A stretch of DNA of 64,000 nt. Source: Callaeas wilsoni. Its lineage: Eukaryota; Chordata; Aves; Passeriformes; Callaeidae. The notes under the pieces are model-generated. The model was not told the origin of the DNA. It did no database searches and was given only the letters and a program-made list of their open reading frames with translations. This document shows, one piece after another, positions 36,629-50,600 of this stretch; within the stretch, counting starts at the first letter, position 1; each line of letters opens with the position of its first letter. Location of the stretch: positions 1 through 64,000 of the forward strand of contig VWPU01002156.1 of NCBI GenBank assembly GCA_013398955.1, read 5' to 3'. The position numbers and the translations under genes were made by a program.

Positions 36629-39600
36629 TTTATTTTCAAGAATGGCTCAGATTGCACAAATCTTACAAAGGAAACAACAGTGAAAGCAAATACACATGAA
36701 TTTTAGCTTTTTGCTTGTTTGTTTTACTGATGCTTTCACTTTAAAGGAAGAGAAATGGAAATTCCTGAGTCCAATGCAAGATACTTAATTTCAACCTCCT
36801 CCAGACTTTTGCACTTATACCTCCACTCTACTGCAGTTTTCTGGATCAAAAGCAAGGCTGAAGACTTGGGTTGGCTGCAGTTCCCTAACAGCTGTTTCAT
36901 GACAGAAGACTCAACATTTTTATATAAACTTCTCCTGCATAACATTACAAGTGACTCCTGGAATTTAAAATGGCTTTATGTGTCCATCCTTGCAGACAGA
37001 CAAGAAGTTACGGGGATTAATGAACTCTTACAGTCCATTGGTCAAGAGAACTTTTTAACACAGTTAAAGGAATGCATTCAAATAACAGTTAATCTCAACT
37101 TCAACTACTGCCTAATGGGGAAAACAAACTAGTGTATTTAGTCCCATTTAATGCACATAAATCACAATGTAAAATGTGTATATCCTGGAGTGGGGCAGAT
37201 ATTAATAATCTGACAGTCTTTGGAGTTGCAGATCCCACTGAGAAGTCAATTCCATAGCAGCATACACTGATGTGGGTATCTTGAGACCTGGCTCTAATTA
37301 AAGAAGCTCAATTACTGAATTTAAATCAGCATGGTGATCCCCACACACGGGGCATACTGATGTGTGTTTTTAACTACCTGACAAAGCTCATGATTTACAA
37401 AGCTGAAGCTCCCACCCAGGTGATGGGGCTTCTACAGAGCCCAAGAATGCGACTCAGCCCTTACGTGCAAACTCCCTCATCTTCCCAGGGCCAAGGTTTT
37501 TTCCAGTTTTTGCCAGGCTCCGGTACCACGGACAAGCACATACTTGTCATAAACTCTCCAGAACAAAGTTTAAAAAAATTTTTCCTCTGCTGTGCTTGTG
37601 CTGCCACGTTAAGGCTTAACAGGCAGTAATTTTCTACAGTATCATGTATGAAACAATCCCAAGACTTTCGCTACAGCAGGAGAGGATATTCCCAGACTAT
37701 GTGCCCTTGAAGTGAGCCAATACACTCCAGAAAACAATACCAATCATCTCCTGGTCTAACAGAACCACCACAATAGAACTACAAAGGCAATACAGTCACT
37801 TCTCTTGTAAACAGAAGAGCATTAGCCAGCCTGCATTTAAGAAGTTTTTTCAAATATGCTAGTATACTTCTACCAGCCTCCCTTCCCTACCACCAAATTA
37901 ACAGTCCTTAAAACTATTCTTCCACCTGTACCTGAAAAATTCCAGTCCAGGAAGTCAAGATGGACATGAAAGTGTCTATACTGAAATGTGACTTTAATAA
38001 TGCCTTTATTTTGTTATGTGCACCAACAGCCATTGGTGAAGGGGTTGGGGGGTGGATAGAAGAGGCAGAAAACTTTAATTACTATGTTAGGGCCAGGCTC
38101 AGAAAATTTCAGTGAACTGCTATAATTACACTACAGATACTCTTATAAACCTGTATGCAACTGTTTGATACAATTAGGTTTTTACAGTCCAAAGTACAAA
38201 ATCTTGTTAAACCCTGAACACTGCACGATATATTTGGCACATAGGTTTATGAACTAGCTGTAAACCTGTATGTACTGTGGCTTCTACAAGCTGTTCACCC
38301 ACCAGAAGCTCCTGCTTAGTCTTTAGTATTTTAGCCCGAGATAAATGCACTATCTCAAAAGAGAGCATGTCACTGCCGCCAGCCAGAACTCTCTCTAGGA
38401 TCCACTCAGTTCTGTGATTTTATTACCACTGGCCCACAAACAACAATGAAAGATGTCAGAAGTGACAGGCCAGCACTCTTGTTAGCACAGACTTTAAAAG
38501 CCAGAATCTCTTGATGCGGTTTAACATTAATTAAGTCTTGAATGGTCCATGATTAACAGCAACTGAGAAGAAAATGCCTTTCCTTTACAGAAAGATAAGT
38601 AGCAACTACTAAAGGAATACCTGACATTCTCCCTCAAATAATATATGCTGTCAAAAGTTAGTATTATTGAATCACAAAAACAAAATTAAAAAAATCATCA
38701 GCATGTTTTTGAAAACATCCAGACCTTTGCAGCAACGTTTGGACTATGTAACCAGGTTGTGGCCTACAATATTTCAGTGATGAGAAGACGGATTAAATAC
38801 ACGTGGCTGCTGGGCAGTTCTAAAAAGCATGCACACTGCTCAATAGAGATTTTCCCTTTTACTTGTGGTGTCTACAGTTACTCTGAAGTTTGCATAAAGA
38901 AAACAACCCATCCTCCAGTAAAGTAACTGCTATTTTTTCAAAGAGGAATGTGTTCTGAAATAGGAATGCTCCTTCAACCTCTGTAAAATGAAAGATGGTC
39001 TCTGCTGTCTCCTGACAGCACAGTTTTCATTATGCCTCTGCCCTCTGGGCAGGAGTTTGAAGGTGCTGAGGTGCAGTAGGGTGAAAAGGAAGAGGACTGG
39101 TCTGACGAAACGTGTAATTATAGTAAGCTGTAACATAGCCTTTTAATTAAAAAAAAATAAGTTCCTAGATACAGAAAAATACTGTCAGGTGAAAGGAACT
39201 GTGGAATACTGAAATGTTATTAAAGATTTTGCCTTCTTTACCTGTTTTAAATATTCCAAACTTCAAGAGGTAATCTTACAAATTTACTCTTGCACTTAAT
39301 TTCTTCATAACAAAAACAAAAGACACACATGGACATTTACATGTACACCCATCCTTCCAGGCAAGCTGGCAGACAAGGACAAGGGAAGATGAAATGATAC
39401 TAACACCTGCCTTTCAAGGGCTTTTAGCAAGTGCTCTGCAGAACAGCAGTACCAGAGGTCACAGCACAAAAGGTTTCAGGTGGTCTTAAATACATAGTTA
39501 TTTTGCTGAAGGAGAAATAAAACACATGTTTTAGTCTCACAAAACAGCATTTAGTGTTTTGAAATAAAGTTTTATTAGTGTCAGATTAGAAAGGTGACTA

Positions 39601-40969
39601 GCCTGTATTAGATTTGAAATTAATTTAAGAAAAATCTTTAAGAGTGCCCTAAAATTTCTGGTTATCATTTGAGAAGGGGTTTATTGTCATGCAATTTAGT
39701 TTTTGTTTAAACTCTGGTAGAGGACGTTTCCAAGAAATGTAGCTTCTTCAAAAAAATGTAAACTGTATGAGCAGGGGAAAAAGTGAGACATTAAGAAAAA
39801 AGTAAGGAATTTTAACAACCACTTAAGTGTTTTTTGTGGCTCATGATTGCTAATAGATACATACTACCAGCAAAGTTCAAATTCAGAGTGCAGGTTTTGG
39901 TTTTAGTGCCAAGAGCATCAATGACTTTAATGCTTTGGCTGCTTTCAGCTTCAAGGATGTCCTGCTGTATTAGCAGTGAGGTTACAGCACACTAATAGCT
40001 GCAGTCTGTCAAAAGGAAGGTCATATTTCCTTTCTCCTGAGCACTCAGAAAAATGGTAAAAGCTTACAGCTTGTTACTTGAGCTGTACACAGCAAAGGTG
40101 CACTTATTAAACACAGGCATGTATGACCACAGAAGTCTTATATAATCAAACAGTGACTGGGGTACAAAGCCTTTATGTAACTGCTGATCTGTGTTGTCAT
40201 CTGATTTCCAAACTTTTGAATATGAGACTGAATTGCTGTGCGTCATGTCGCAAGGCACATTTTTTAGGCCAAATTACTCTATAGTTCATGTGTACACATC
40301 TAAATGTAGGTAAAGTATCAATTACTATAGTAGCATTCAGATTCAAGCAATCTTGGTGTTTTCCTATTTGTATATCATAGCAAGTTCTACTTAAATTTTA
40401 TGGTTTTTAAACGGGGATGAACATGATTTGCAGGTCTGGAAAGCTGAGAATTGAGGCACTGGGCCAAGTCAAAATTCAGTAAGTCAATCAAGTTATTGAA
40501 AAGTATATCATACAAGCATTTGTCTATGTCAGAATACTGAGCTTCAGTCTTACTTTTGCACAAAGCTGCACTGTGCAACTAGAGCTGGCTTTTTAGGTTT
40601 GTACACTGTCATGTATTGAAGTATTTCTTCCAGGAGGTCTATTGGCTGATGTGGATATTTAAAACTTGCCCTTTTCAATCGTGTGAAATTCTGTTATGAA
40701 GAGACACAAAACCCCCAGTGTAGCACAAAGGCTCATTCAGCTACCCAGATGTAAGATTTTATGTAGTGCATAAAAGAAAATCTCCAGTAGGTCTGGACTG
40801 GAAATTTTCCACAAAAACAGTCCTTACTGTATTTTGTCAAATTACTCTTCGCTTAATTTCAGTACTTCTATCTGCGGTCAGATAAAAATACCTAGCTTAC
40901 TTTATCAGAAACACAGGGGAAGATGTGAACAGGCACTAATGAAGGCCTAAACAGAGCCAGTCTTTTCTC
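36629..40969 (-). other. IL6ST: Probable IL6ST 3' UTR
   Basis: Noncoding DNA downstream of the IL6ST stop on the - strand. IL6ST transcripts in mammals have a long 3' UTR of several kb. Plus-strand TTTATT, that is AATAAA in transcript sense, occurs at 39680, 39571, 38005 and 36629; any could end the transcript. No other gene seen. The extent is inferred. Confidence 0.35.
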
Positions 40970-41695
40970 TCACTGAGGCATATAGCCCCCTTGTCTCACA
41001 GTCTGTGGGAGGTAACTTTTTGGTATTTCATCAACTGACAGTGGATTTTCTTCCACTGTTTCAGGTCTCACAGTTTGTCCTTCAGTACGTGTCTGTAAAA
41101 CATTAGATAGAGCAGCTTCCTGGGTATTTTTTTCCATCCCAAGGCCCAATGGCTGTGAACTCTGACCTGAGATCTGCAGTTGAACAAATCCAACAAGATC
41201 TCCCTCATCAGCATGAGTAATTTGATTTGTTCTTTCAAAGCATGGCCTGTCTGTGTTGGTTTCATCCTGACCACCATTTTGTCTGAAATACTGCTGCCTC
41301 TGTGCTGTACTGTCAGCTCCTCCAGCATGATCCTCTGATCTCTCTTCTGAATCTAGCAGTGGCTGAGTTGACTCAGACCTTGAAAAGACTTGTACAGGTG
41401 TCTGGTCTCTGTAGCCATTAAGCACTACAGTTGAATACTGTACAGTGCTTGAAGTGTTCTGTGTCGTTTCACCTTCATCGCTGTCCGAGACACTTTGCCT
41501 AGGAGAAGACATGCACGAGGATCCTCCAATACCACTGCTGTGCCCTTCTGAAGTACTTTTTTCTTTTTTAAGCAAGTCAAAGGGTTTTAGATCTTGTTCA
41601 GAAAAAGACTTCTTGTCGTCAGCTTCTATTTCTACGACGCTTACATCTGTAAAGCTGCCTTCTGGGTACATATGATCTTTGGAATTAAAGTTATG
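40970..41695 (-). CDS. IL6ST: IL6ST exon 15: cytoplasmic tail and stop
   Basis: 241 codons then TGA at 40972-40970. Encodes HNFNSKDHMY, FTDVSVVEIEADDKK (box 2 region), the serine-rich SSGIGGSSCMSS, QYSTVV, STQPLLDSEE and the terminal PKSYLPQTVRQGGYMPQ. All signalling tyrosines of gp130 are kept. Acceptor 'ctttctttcag'. Confidence 0.98.
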   Translation of the reverse strand, partial: HNFNSKDHMYPEGSFTDVSVVEIEADDKKSFSEQDLKPFDLLKKEKSTSEGHSSGIGGSSCMSSPRQSVSDSDEGETTQNTSSTVQYSTVVLNGYRDQTPVQVFSRSESTQPLLDSEERSEDHAGGADSTAQRQQYFRQNGGQDETNTDRPCFERTNQITHADEGDLVGFVQLQISGQSSQPLGLGMEKNTQEAALSNVLQTRTEGQTVRPETVEENPLSVDEIPKSYLPQTVRQGGYMPQ

Positions 41696-44600
41696 CTGAA
41701 AGAAAGATGTATGTTGCCTAAGAGGAAGGTTATGTTAAAAATCAAAAGCCTCAATAAATATATTAATTTTTATTCTGTAATGCCTTTGAATTTCTTCATG
41801 TAAGTCCTCTTTACTAAGTCTGGCAATATCTCCAAAGCATGTGTTAAAAAATGAAGGATACAGCTTTGTTTCCAATACAGAGTCTTAATTATGTGGCTAT
41901 TCTAAAATCATAGTGGATATGTGAGCAAGTCTCTGCTCTCATTTTAATTATTCTTATGAGCTGTAAATATACAAGCATTTGCTGTGTAGCACAGGAACAT
42001 ACTATACTGAGAACCATACATTACTTCCAATAGTGTATTTAACATCAGACTACTTCACAGAAATTAGCCACAATTTATTGAACAGAATTCACCTAATCAT
42101 TCATCCCACATGCAGCATAAATTTGCTGCCATCTTCTCATTCATGAGGAACTGTTTATAGTCATCTCTCATTCATAACTGAACTGTGCAAACAAGTCGCT
42201 TCAGGATTTTAAGAATGGGAACAATGAATTTTTTACTTAATGCTGATTTCCCATGAATGAGCACTTGACCCTTCCAACTAGTCAACTGAATCTAACTCAC
42301 AACTTCAAAGCCCATGCTAGACTGGGAATTTGTGCTAAGAGCCATGTGAATCTAATGCTGAATCTACAGATGCAATAAAGTCTTCTAACCATATTGTATC
42401 ACAATGTCAATGAAACTTAATATTCAGATTTTTCCTTGAAATCCATGTGTGCTAGAAGACAGAAGACTCCCACTGGTCAGTTTAGCTGCAACCTTGCAGA
42501 CTAGGAAGATATAGGATGCAGAAAGGTGAGTATTACCTTAGCTGGAACTTGAGGAGACCACTGAGCAATGTTACTCTTGGATGGATCAGGCACAATAGGC
42601 CAGATATGTTTTTTAATTCTGTAAAGGATTAAAAACAGAATAAAGTCACAAGATGCACTCCCCAAATTCCCTGTTCATAGCAGCTACAGCAGAATCCAGG
42701 ACATCACTCCCTTACACAGAAATTTCGTATTCCAAAGAAGAATGCTTCCTAGGTTACTTTTCATCTTTGTATGAGGCTGTACTATTTAGCAAAACACAGC
42801 ACTGCACTTAACTCCTCCACACATCAGATGTACCTATCAATTTAATGCAAAACAACAAACAGTAACAGTGAAAGATTTTCAAACTTGTAGCACTCTGGAA
42901 TCTACAGAGCTATTACTTAGGTAGAGTTTATGATGCATGCCAGTATGAAAATACAATCCTGCTTCTTTTTAAGATAACTATGAATACTAAAGGTCAAAAT
43001 CTAAGTTAATCCCAGTTAAAAATAAAGTGAAAATGTTTGGAAGAAAAACTTGCTTTGTAACTCTTAAGAACGTCCTGTTACTTAAAAACAGAAGCTTCTG
43101 TTGATACATCACCACAACCAAACCAGCTTTGAAACTGATGTACCTATCTTGCTCTTTATGAACAGGCTCCCACAACAGATTCTCTGTAGGAGAACTCTGA
43201 AGAACAATTCAAGATGGGCTTTCCAACTGATGTCCATTAAGTAATTTTAGGAGCAGCAGGGAGATCAGAAGGAAAAGGGCATAAAATGCTGTCTTTAATT
43301 AGAAAGAAAGGACAGTTGACAAGGGACACAGGAGAAGTGCTACTCCTTGCCAGGGGAAACACTGCAGCAATGACATCTTGGCTAAAGCCACAGACAAGAG
43401 CTTTGGGGTGGGGGAGCAGCAGGAGGCCGGTTGCTTTCCAGCAGACAGTAAACAGGCACAGAACTACTGGAGATCATCATATCTGCCTATTTTTTCAGCC
43501 ATAAAGCTGAATGTTTACTAATACTGTAATTAAGTAGCCCAAATACAACAAAGCGATTTCCTGTGCTTCACAAACTAGGGACCATCATTCCACTTACAAG
43601 ATGACTACGAAACACAGACAGTATATCCTGATCAAAACCTAACAAAGCTAATCCTAACTCTCCAGCAAGAAAAGCATGAATTTTCTTGCAAGACTGAATC
43701 ATGGAACATTTAGTATGTGTGTAGTTAATAGTAAGAAATTAGTATCAGAAGAGGCTCTGATTTCTCAAGGAAAACACTCAAGTTTTTAACATCAATCAAT
43801 ACATGCATGTTTTAACTTTTTTTCTGATCTAACTGCAGAATGCTTAACTGGTTTGTTATAAATTACTGCCATTTCTGTTATGCTCAGAAATATAAAGAAG
43901 AAGAGTTCATTTATACTTACAGATCACGTTTGTTGAAGCAAAACAGAACTCCAAGGAGCACAATTAACAGGAATGCTAGACACACAGGCACAACTATGGC
44001 TTCAATTTCTCCTCTTCCTGAAGGAGGTGAAAAGAAGCCATTATAATACACTTTGGCATTTAAAGAACTCAGCAGCAGTACATATTTCCAAAGGGTTAGG
44101 GAGAACCTGAAACTGAAATACCCCAATGCTCAGTCTCAAAGCTTCACATTCAGAAGAACCTTTTCACCATATGAAAATAGCCTCCTGGTGAAAACAGGGA
44201 AAGCTCTGTCCTGACAATCTAGTGCTTTGCATCAACAAAAAACGTGGGTTGATCTAGAAGTGGTAATACTGACAGAGCAAATAATTTTGTAGCTTGGGCA
44301 GGTATGACAGTAACATCTTTGTCAAGTCATCTGCTGCCCAGGTGGTGGCTGTCATAACACAGTCACAGTCAAGTAAGTAAAGTAAACAAAGTCCCTACTC
44401 ATCCATCAGTTTACTCTGTACATGAAGATCTCCTCTGCCTGCAAACACCAAAGTTTGCATTATTGTTATGTATTCCTTCCAATGTTACACATGTTCTTAA
44501 GTAAACCTTAGAGAATGCTTAGGGAAGAGTAACACTATACAGAAAAAAAAGCCTCTGCTAAATTTAACTAAGTGTCTTCCACAATTAAATTCAGTTAGTA

Positions 44601-47600
44601 ATGTTGCTGTTACCCTTACATATAAGAAGCACCCTAAAGCTGAACATACAATAAATTTAACTATTCAAAATGAGTCTCTAAAGAACTGTAGCAAACTTTC
44701 ATAGTGATATGAAAGAATGTGGAACGGCCCTGACAATGGCATATGCTGACTGGTACCTACATCAGCAGATCAAGATACAAGCACACCTCTCTACAGCTTC
44801 TTTAGCACACCTTATCAGGATTAAAAAAAAGACTCTGACTAGAGGTAGGTGCCACTGGACACCAAAAGAGACAAGGGCACTGAGTAAATCCTAATGACTC
44901 ATGAAAACTCAGGACAAAACAGTATTATAACCTGAAGTATACATAAAACACATCCAAAACAGCGTGCTTAGTAACATAAAAAGTGCAATTCATGAGGTTT
45001 GCAGAAGACATCTTGTTTTCTATGCAATCAGAAAAATCCCGACTAAACTACCTCTTTATGAAAGAGCACTAGACAAGCCACCCAGGTACCACGGACATTG
45101 CAAGTCTCCTCCGAACACATCTTGCACAGAGCCCAGCTGTATCATTGCAACATTAATTCCTACTTCTACCAATTGTGCCACTCTGCCTTACCAAATTTTT
45201 GTGTAGTAAATGTGAAATCAGGACCAGTCCTGCTCCCATTATCTGTGGATGCCATCATCCGCACAGTATACAGCGTGTCACTGGTTAGAGAGGAAAGGGT
45301 ATATTCTGTCTTGGAAGGATCCACAGTCACAACTAAAGAGAAGAAGAAATTTATACTAGTTTTCTGTACAATTTCTTACATCTCCACAAAAACAGCAACA
45401 TCAAGACTTCAGATGTGAAAGGTAGTTTTAATAGAACATGTAGCAGATGGAAAATAAAACAGTCAAAGACTGCAAACTTGTACAAGAAATGCTGAGAGTC
45501 ATTCATTTCTGTTTAGGTGTCTGAATTTAGTCTCTTTCTATATTTAATTTCCTGTGAGATGTTTTTCCCCACAATGCAACTACAAACTAAACTCGTAGTA
45601 TAATTGAGGCTTAAAGTCTGTCTAGTAAGCCAAATACCTAGTGCTAACGAGGAACTGCTAGTACTGACTAGAAAAAAACCAAGGTAAGTAATAGTAAGAC
45701 ATACGTATGTGTAAGTGCCTGGCCTTTCCAATTTAAGTAAATCTAAAAATTAAAGTTTTGATAGTGCCAGCTGCCTGTAGCATGCCTGCAGGTCACATAC
45801 ACTACTGGAAACTAAGATGCACTTCAAACAAGATGATCTACATCAGTACTATATTGATCCACAGCTCCAGGAGAATTAAAAAACTTCTCCCCACTTCTTT
45901 TAAGGTTTTATCACAGTTAAATGCAGTCAACTCCTTTTGTATCTTGAATGGTCTGCCATCATCTTGATATACCATCATCTCATTCCGTATTTAGATAGGA
46001 ATATGGGAGCACAATACTCACAAATCAGGTTCCAGAAACTAAACTTTGTACCTTGCTATGTACAGACTGAACGTTCTGAATTCTTTACTAGGGATTTTCT
46101 ATTCTGTATGGAGGAGGATGATGGCTCAGACACCAGCTTTACATTATCAGAACAGATTGTCAGCTGGAACTGATTCTGTGTATTTTTTCAGGAACAAGTA
46201 TTAGGAAGGAGACAGATGAAACACTTCAACGCCACAAAACACTTCTCTATTTTCTGGTACCTGTTTCGTTTCCATCAATAGTTTTGTAAAGTATGGTGTA
46301 ATTTCGGATAAATCCATTTTGCTCCTCAACTGTGAGATGGTTCCATGTCAAAACAGCTTCAGCTTTTCCTACTTTTTTTGTCTGAACAGTAGGTCCTTTT
46401 GAAGGACCTGTAATGGGAGATGAAGATTAGTTTCTGCTTAGCAACCTTGCATTCACAGAAGCAGCATATTAACAAGCACAGAACTGTTACAGCATAAAAA
46501 CTGCAACAGAATAGTTTGATTAATTCATCTGGAAAGCATTGTTTTCAGACAACATAAAAACTACAAAGATGTTTTGAAAAACATTCAGGAAAACATATGA
46601 AAAGAAAAATCAGCATGTTGTGGGAAACCTTCATAGGAAGTTAAGTCTTGATTTTACACTTGAAATTTAAACCAAATCAGCATATAAATATCACTATTAT
46701 ATATTATGTAATATATATTATAAATATATCACTAAAATAACAAATTCATGTCTAATTATCTGATAAAAGTTGGAAAAACAAGGAGCCAGCCATAGCCAGC
46801 CATCTGTTTAGCCTCCAAACACTGTAAAAAAGCAGAATGGATAAGAGAAAAGATCAGTGATGTCACCTGACCCTCAAGTACTAAACCATTTTTCATTACA
46901 CAGTCCACATTAAAGCAAAGGTTTATTTTTTGTCAAAAAGGGTCAGTGTATGTGCTTCAAGGTGATGATTTTGTACTTACGATCTTGCTTAAGATAAGCC
47001 TTCACAGACTGTCCACTTCCCTGACCATCAGCATACAGAGGGTACACAGTTATCAAGTAACACTTGAAAGGCTTTATACCTAATAAAAGGAATTAAAAAG
47101 GTGTTGTTTCACAGACAGTCAAATTGCTCACCATCATTCTCATTTACTTCAGATACAGACTTCTGAGTTTTGGCTGCTTAACTAGGTGCACTTGTATCTA
47201 ATGCAGCTGAGTATCTTCTAGAGCTCATTGATACACTGCTCCAAAATATTAACTAAAGGAACAACATAATGGTTCACATTCAAATGTAAAATTTAATAAA
47301 AAGACTTCAGAGAAGTCAGGGATTTTTTTCTAATTTATTTTAAATAGAAAGCCTTTATTTGTCTGTAGCATTAACTCCCAAAATTATTGATTTCAGATAC
47401 TGATCACAATCTCAAAAGAACAGTAAAGCTGATCAAGTTTCACTGTTTGAATTGAGTAATCAAAGAATTTGATTTTGAAAGAACTCAGCCTTTTCACTGT
47501 TTTAATGGTTTCCAAAAATGACAATACTAAAACCAAAATGGAGATAAACCCCTTGCTGTTACATAATATAAATTTCAAAATGCAAGATCAGGTACAATTG

Positions 47601-50600
47601 TATATTTGACAAAAACATAGAAATGCTTCAATACACTCACAATAAACTAATTGAAACCCTCAGCATTAAACCCCTGTTCTACCATAAAATTCTAATTTTA
47701 GGTAACATAAAATTCTAATTTTATGGAACTGTGAGGATGTTCCTCAACTTCAGAATACTAAGCAGGTTTTTAGAGTGTCCTACAAACTATATGTAGTTTT
47801 ATGAACTAAATACCTTTTAAGTCTATTCCTTGAACATCTCCTAGTGCAATCTGCCATTCTATGATGCAGTCTGAGCTGCTGGACACCAGACACCATTCAA
47901 TCACATATTTAAGAACATAACTGTTAGGAGCAGTCCACCCTACCCACAACTTGTCATGTTTAGGTAATGTTCTAAGATTCTTCACAGGAGCTGTAATGAA
48001 AGAAAAGAGAAAAGTGATCAGTATTAATTCTTCTGGTAGGTATTCATGATAGGAGCTGTTCTCGCAAATGTTGATACTTTTGGGTTACTGTAATGGTAGC
48101 AATTTGACAGAATCTAAGGAAACGTAAATGCCATTTTCTGAAATTTGAAGGTTTACACATGGATCTTTGTATCCGAGATCCAAAAGCAGTATCAGGCTAT
48201 TTAAAAACTGGAAGTTAGACTCAGCTTCTCTATTCTTATAGACATTATATTTCTTTCTGCCAAAAAAGGGTCTATTTCAAGAGAGAAAACAGACTTAGAA
48301 TGGGAATTTACAAGTGTAAATTCAAACAGTGACACTCAAGTACCTTACTAAGTACTTATACTTTATGCATAGTGTGTATATATATGTAAGTAGATAGTAT
48401 ATATAATGTCCAGCCCAGAGCTGGATAAACACATCCTGTGATGGGTGAACAACTGGTTCATGGGTCAGGCACGAAGGGTTACACTGAATGGCGTGACATC
48501 AGATGGGGACCTGTAACTAGGGGCTCCCCAGGGCTCCATCCTCGGCCCTGTGCTCTTCAACATCTACATGATGACTTGGACTCAGGACTGGCAGGGACAC
48601 TAAGCAAGTTGCCAAATCTGTGAGGTGAAGAGACAAATCTGTGAGGAGCTGCTGACTCCCTTGAAGGCAGGAAGGAGTAGAGGGCTGGGCAATTGCCAAC
48701 CATATGCAGTTGAACAAGGGCTAGTGCCAGATTCTGTACCTGGGATGAGGCAACCCCGGATGTACGGACGGACTGGGGAATGAGAAGCTGGAGAGCAGTG
48801 CCATGGAAAGGGCCCTGGGGATCCTGGTCAATGGCAAGTTGAACATGAGCCAGCAGTGCCCTGGCAGCCAGGAGGGCCAGGCGTGTCCTGGGGGCATCAG
48901 GGACAGCATCGCCAGTGGGGCAAGGGAGGGGATTGTCCCACTCTGCTCTGCACTGGGGCAGCCTCACCTCGAGTGCTGGGGGCAGTTTTGGGCGCCACAA
49001 TGTAAGAAAGACATAAAACTATTAAATGGCATCCAAAGGAAGGCAACAAAGATGGGGAAGGGCCTTGAAGGAAGCCATATGAGGAGCAGCTGAGGGCACC
49101 TGGTCTGTTCAGCCTGGAGGTGACTGAGGCAAAACCTCATTGCAGTTACAACTTCCTTGTGCGGGGAAGCGGAGGGGCAGGCATTGATCTCTCTGTGACC
49201 AGTGACAGGACCCAAGAGAATGGCCTGGAATTGTGTCGGGGGTGGTTTAGGCTGGATATTAGGAAAAGGTTCTTCACCCAGAGGGTGGCTGGGCACTGGA
49301 ATAGGCTTCCCAGGGAAGTGGTCACTGCACCAAGCCTGACACAGTTCAAGAAGTATTTGGACAATGCTCTCAGGCACATGGTGTGACTCTTGGGGTGTCC
49401 TGTGCAGGGCCAGGAGTCGGACTTTGAGATACTTGTGTCCCTTCCAACTTAGCTTATTTTGTAGTACATATTATATGCTTATATACTATATATGTATACC
49501 TTACTAAGTACTTCCTCCTGGCTGCAATACTACTTCGTTTGAATGATACCCTTAACTAATTCATCTAATAGTTTTAGAACCAGTGTCTCTCCCTTGGTGT
49601 TTACCTGCATCTATCCATATACCTATTTTTTCGCTTCCTATCCTGGCAGCGTTTGGATTGTCTAAGAAAAGGCTGGAAATAAGGATAAACCAGCCTGTAC
49701 TTACTATTACTGCATAATGAGAAGAGCATAAAAAAACAAGAACAGTAGGGAAATAGTGGAAGCAGATGACAAAACAACTCGGTAAGATACTGAAAATATG
49801 GGAGAATGAGACTGGGACAAACAAAGAAAGAAGTGGGAGGGAGATCAGGAAATTAAATGAGGAACAATGGCAAAATGGTATATACATAAGTACATACTAG
49901 CTCTTTGATTTTTTTTTTTTTAAGAAAGGCACACAAATGCCTGGTATGCTAAGAAAAGAAACAACAGGGAATATATTACATAGAAGCTGTAAGAATCAAA
50001 AACCAGCAGAACAACACACATGGCTTCAAACGATGTTGTGAGTACACAAATCCACACATGCCCTAGTACACAAACGGCAGTATATACAAAAGGCATGAGA
50101 CTGTAGATAATTCAGTAATACCTTCATTACGTGCCCATGTAAAAGGTATTATTTTACAACACTGAAGATTTCTTATAAAAAGGGCCATGCAGATTTACTT
50201 GATGGAGACATTACTAGGACACTCACCTTTTGAATTACTTTCTGGGATAAGTAAAACTGATGGAGGAGATGCCCCAACACTGTTACGGGCAATCAGAGTC
50301 ACTTCGTAAGTTCCTTTTGGCAGCTGTAATGTATGGTTGGTGCTGGTAACATTGTATTTCTTCAACGGACTGGAAAGAGATGATTTATCTCTGACAGTCA
50401 CCTCATACTGCAAGATTACTCCATTGGCTTCAAATGGCTTCAGTGCCTGTCAGAAACACATCTCTGATTAAACTGATACCGAACAAATGTGATGTAACCC
50501 TTACTGTCCTTAAGGCACAATTAAAAAATACTAGAAGACAAGTTCCATAGATCAAATACTTGTATATTTAAGAAAAGCATAAATAGACTGTGCTCATTTC

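Noticed and set aside
48557..49377. Overlapping - strand frames of 137-147 residues
   Set aside because: Antisense shadows of the CR1 copy; not IL6ST exons.
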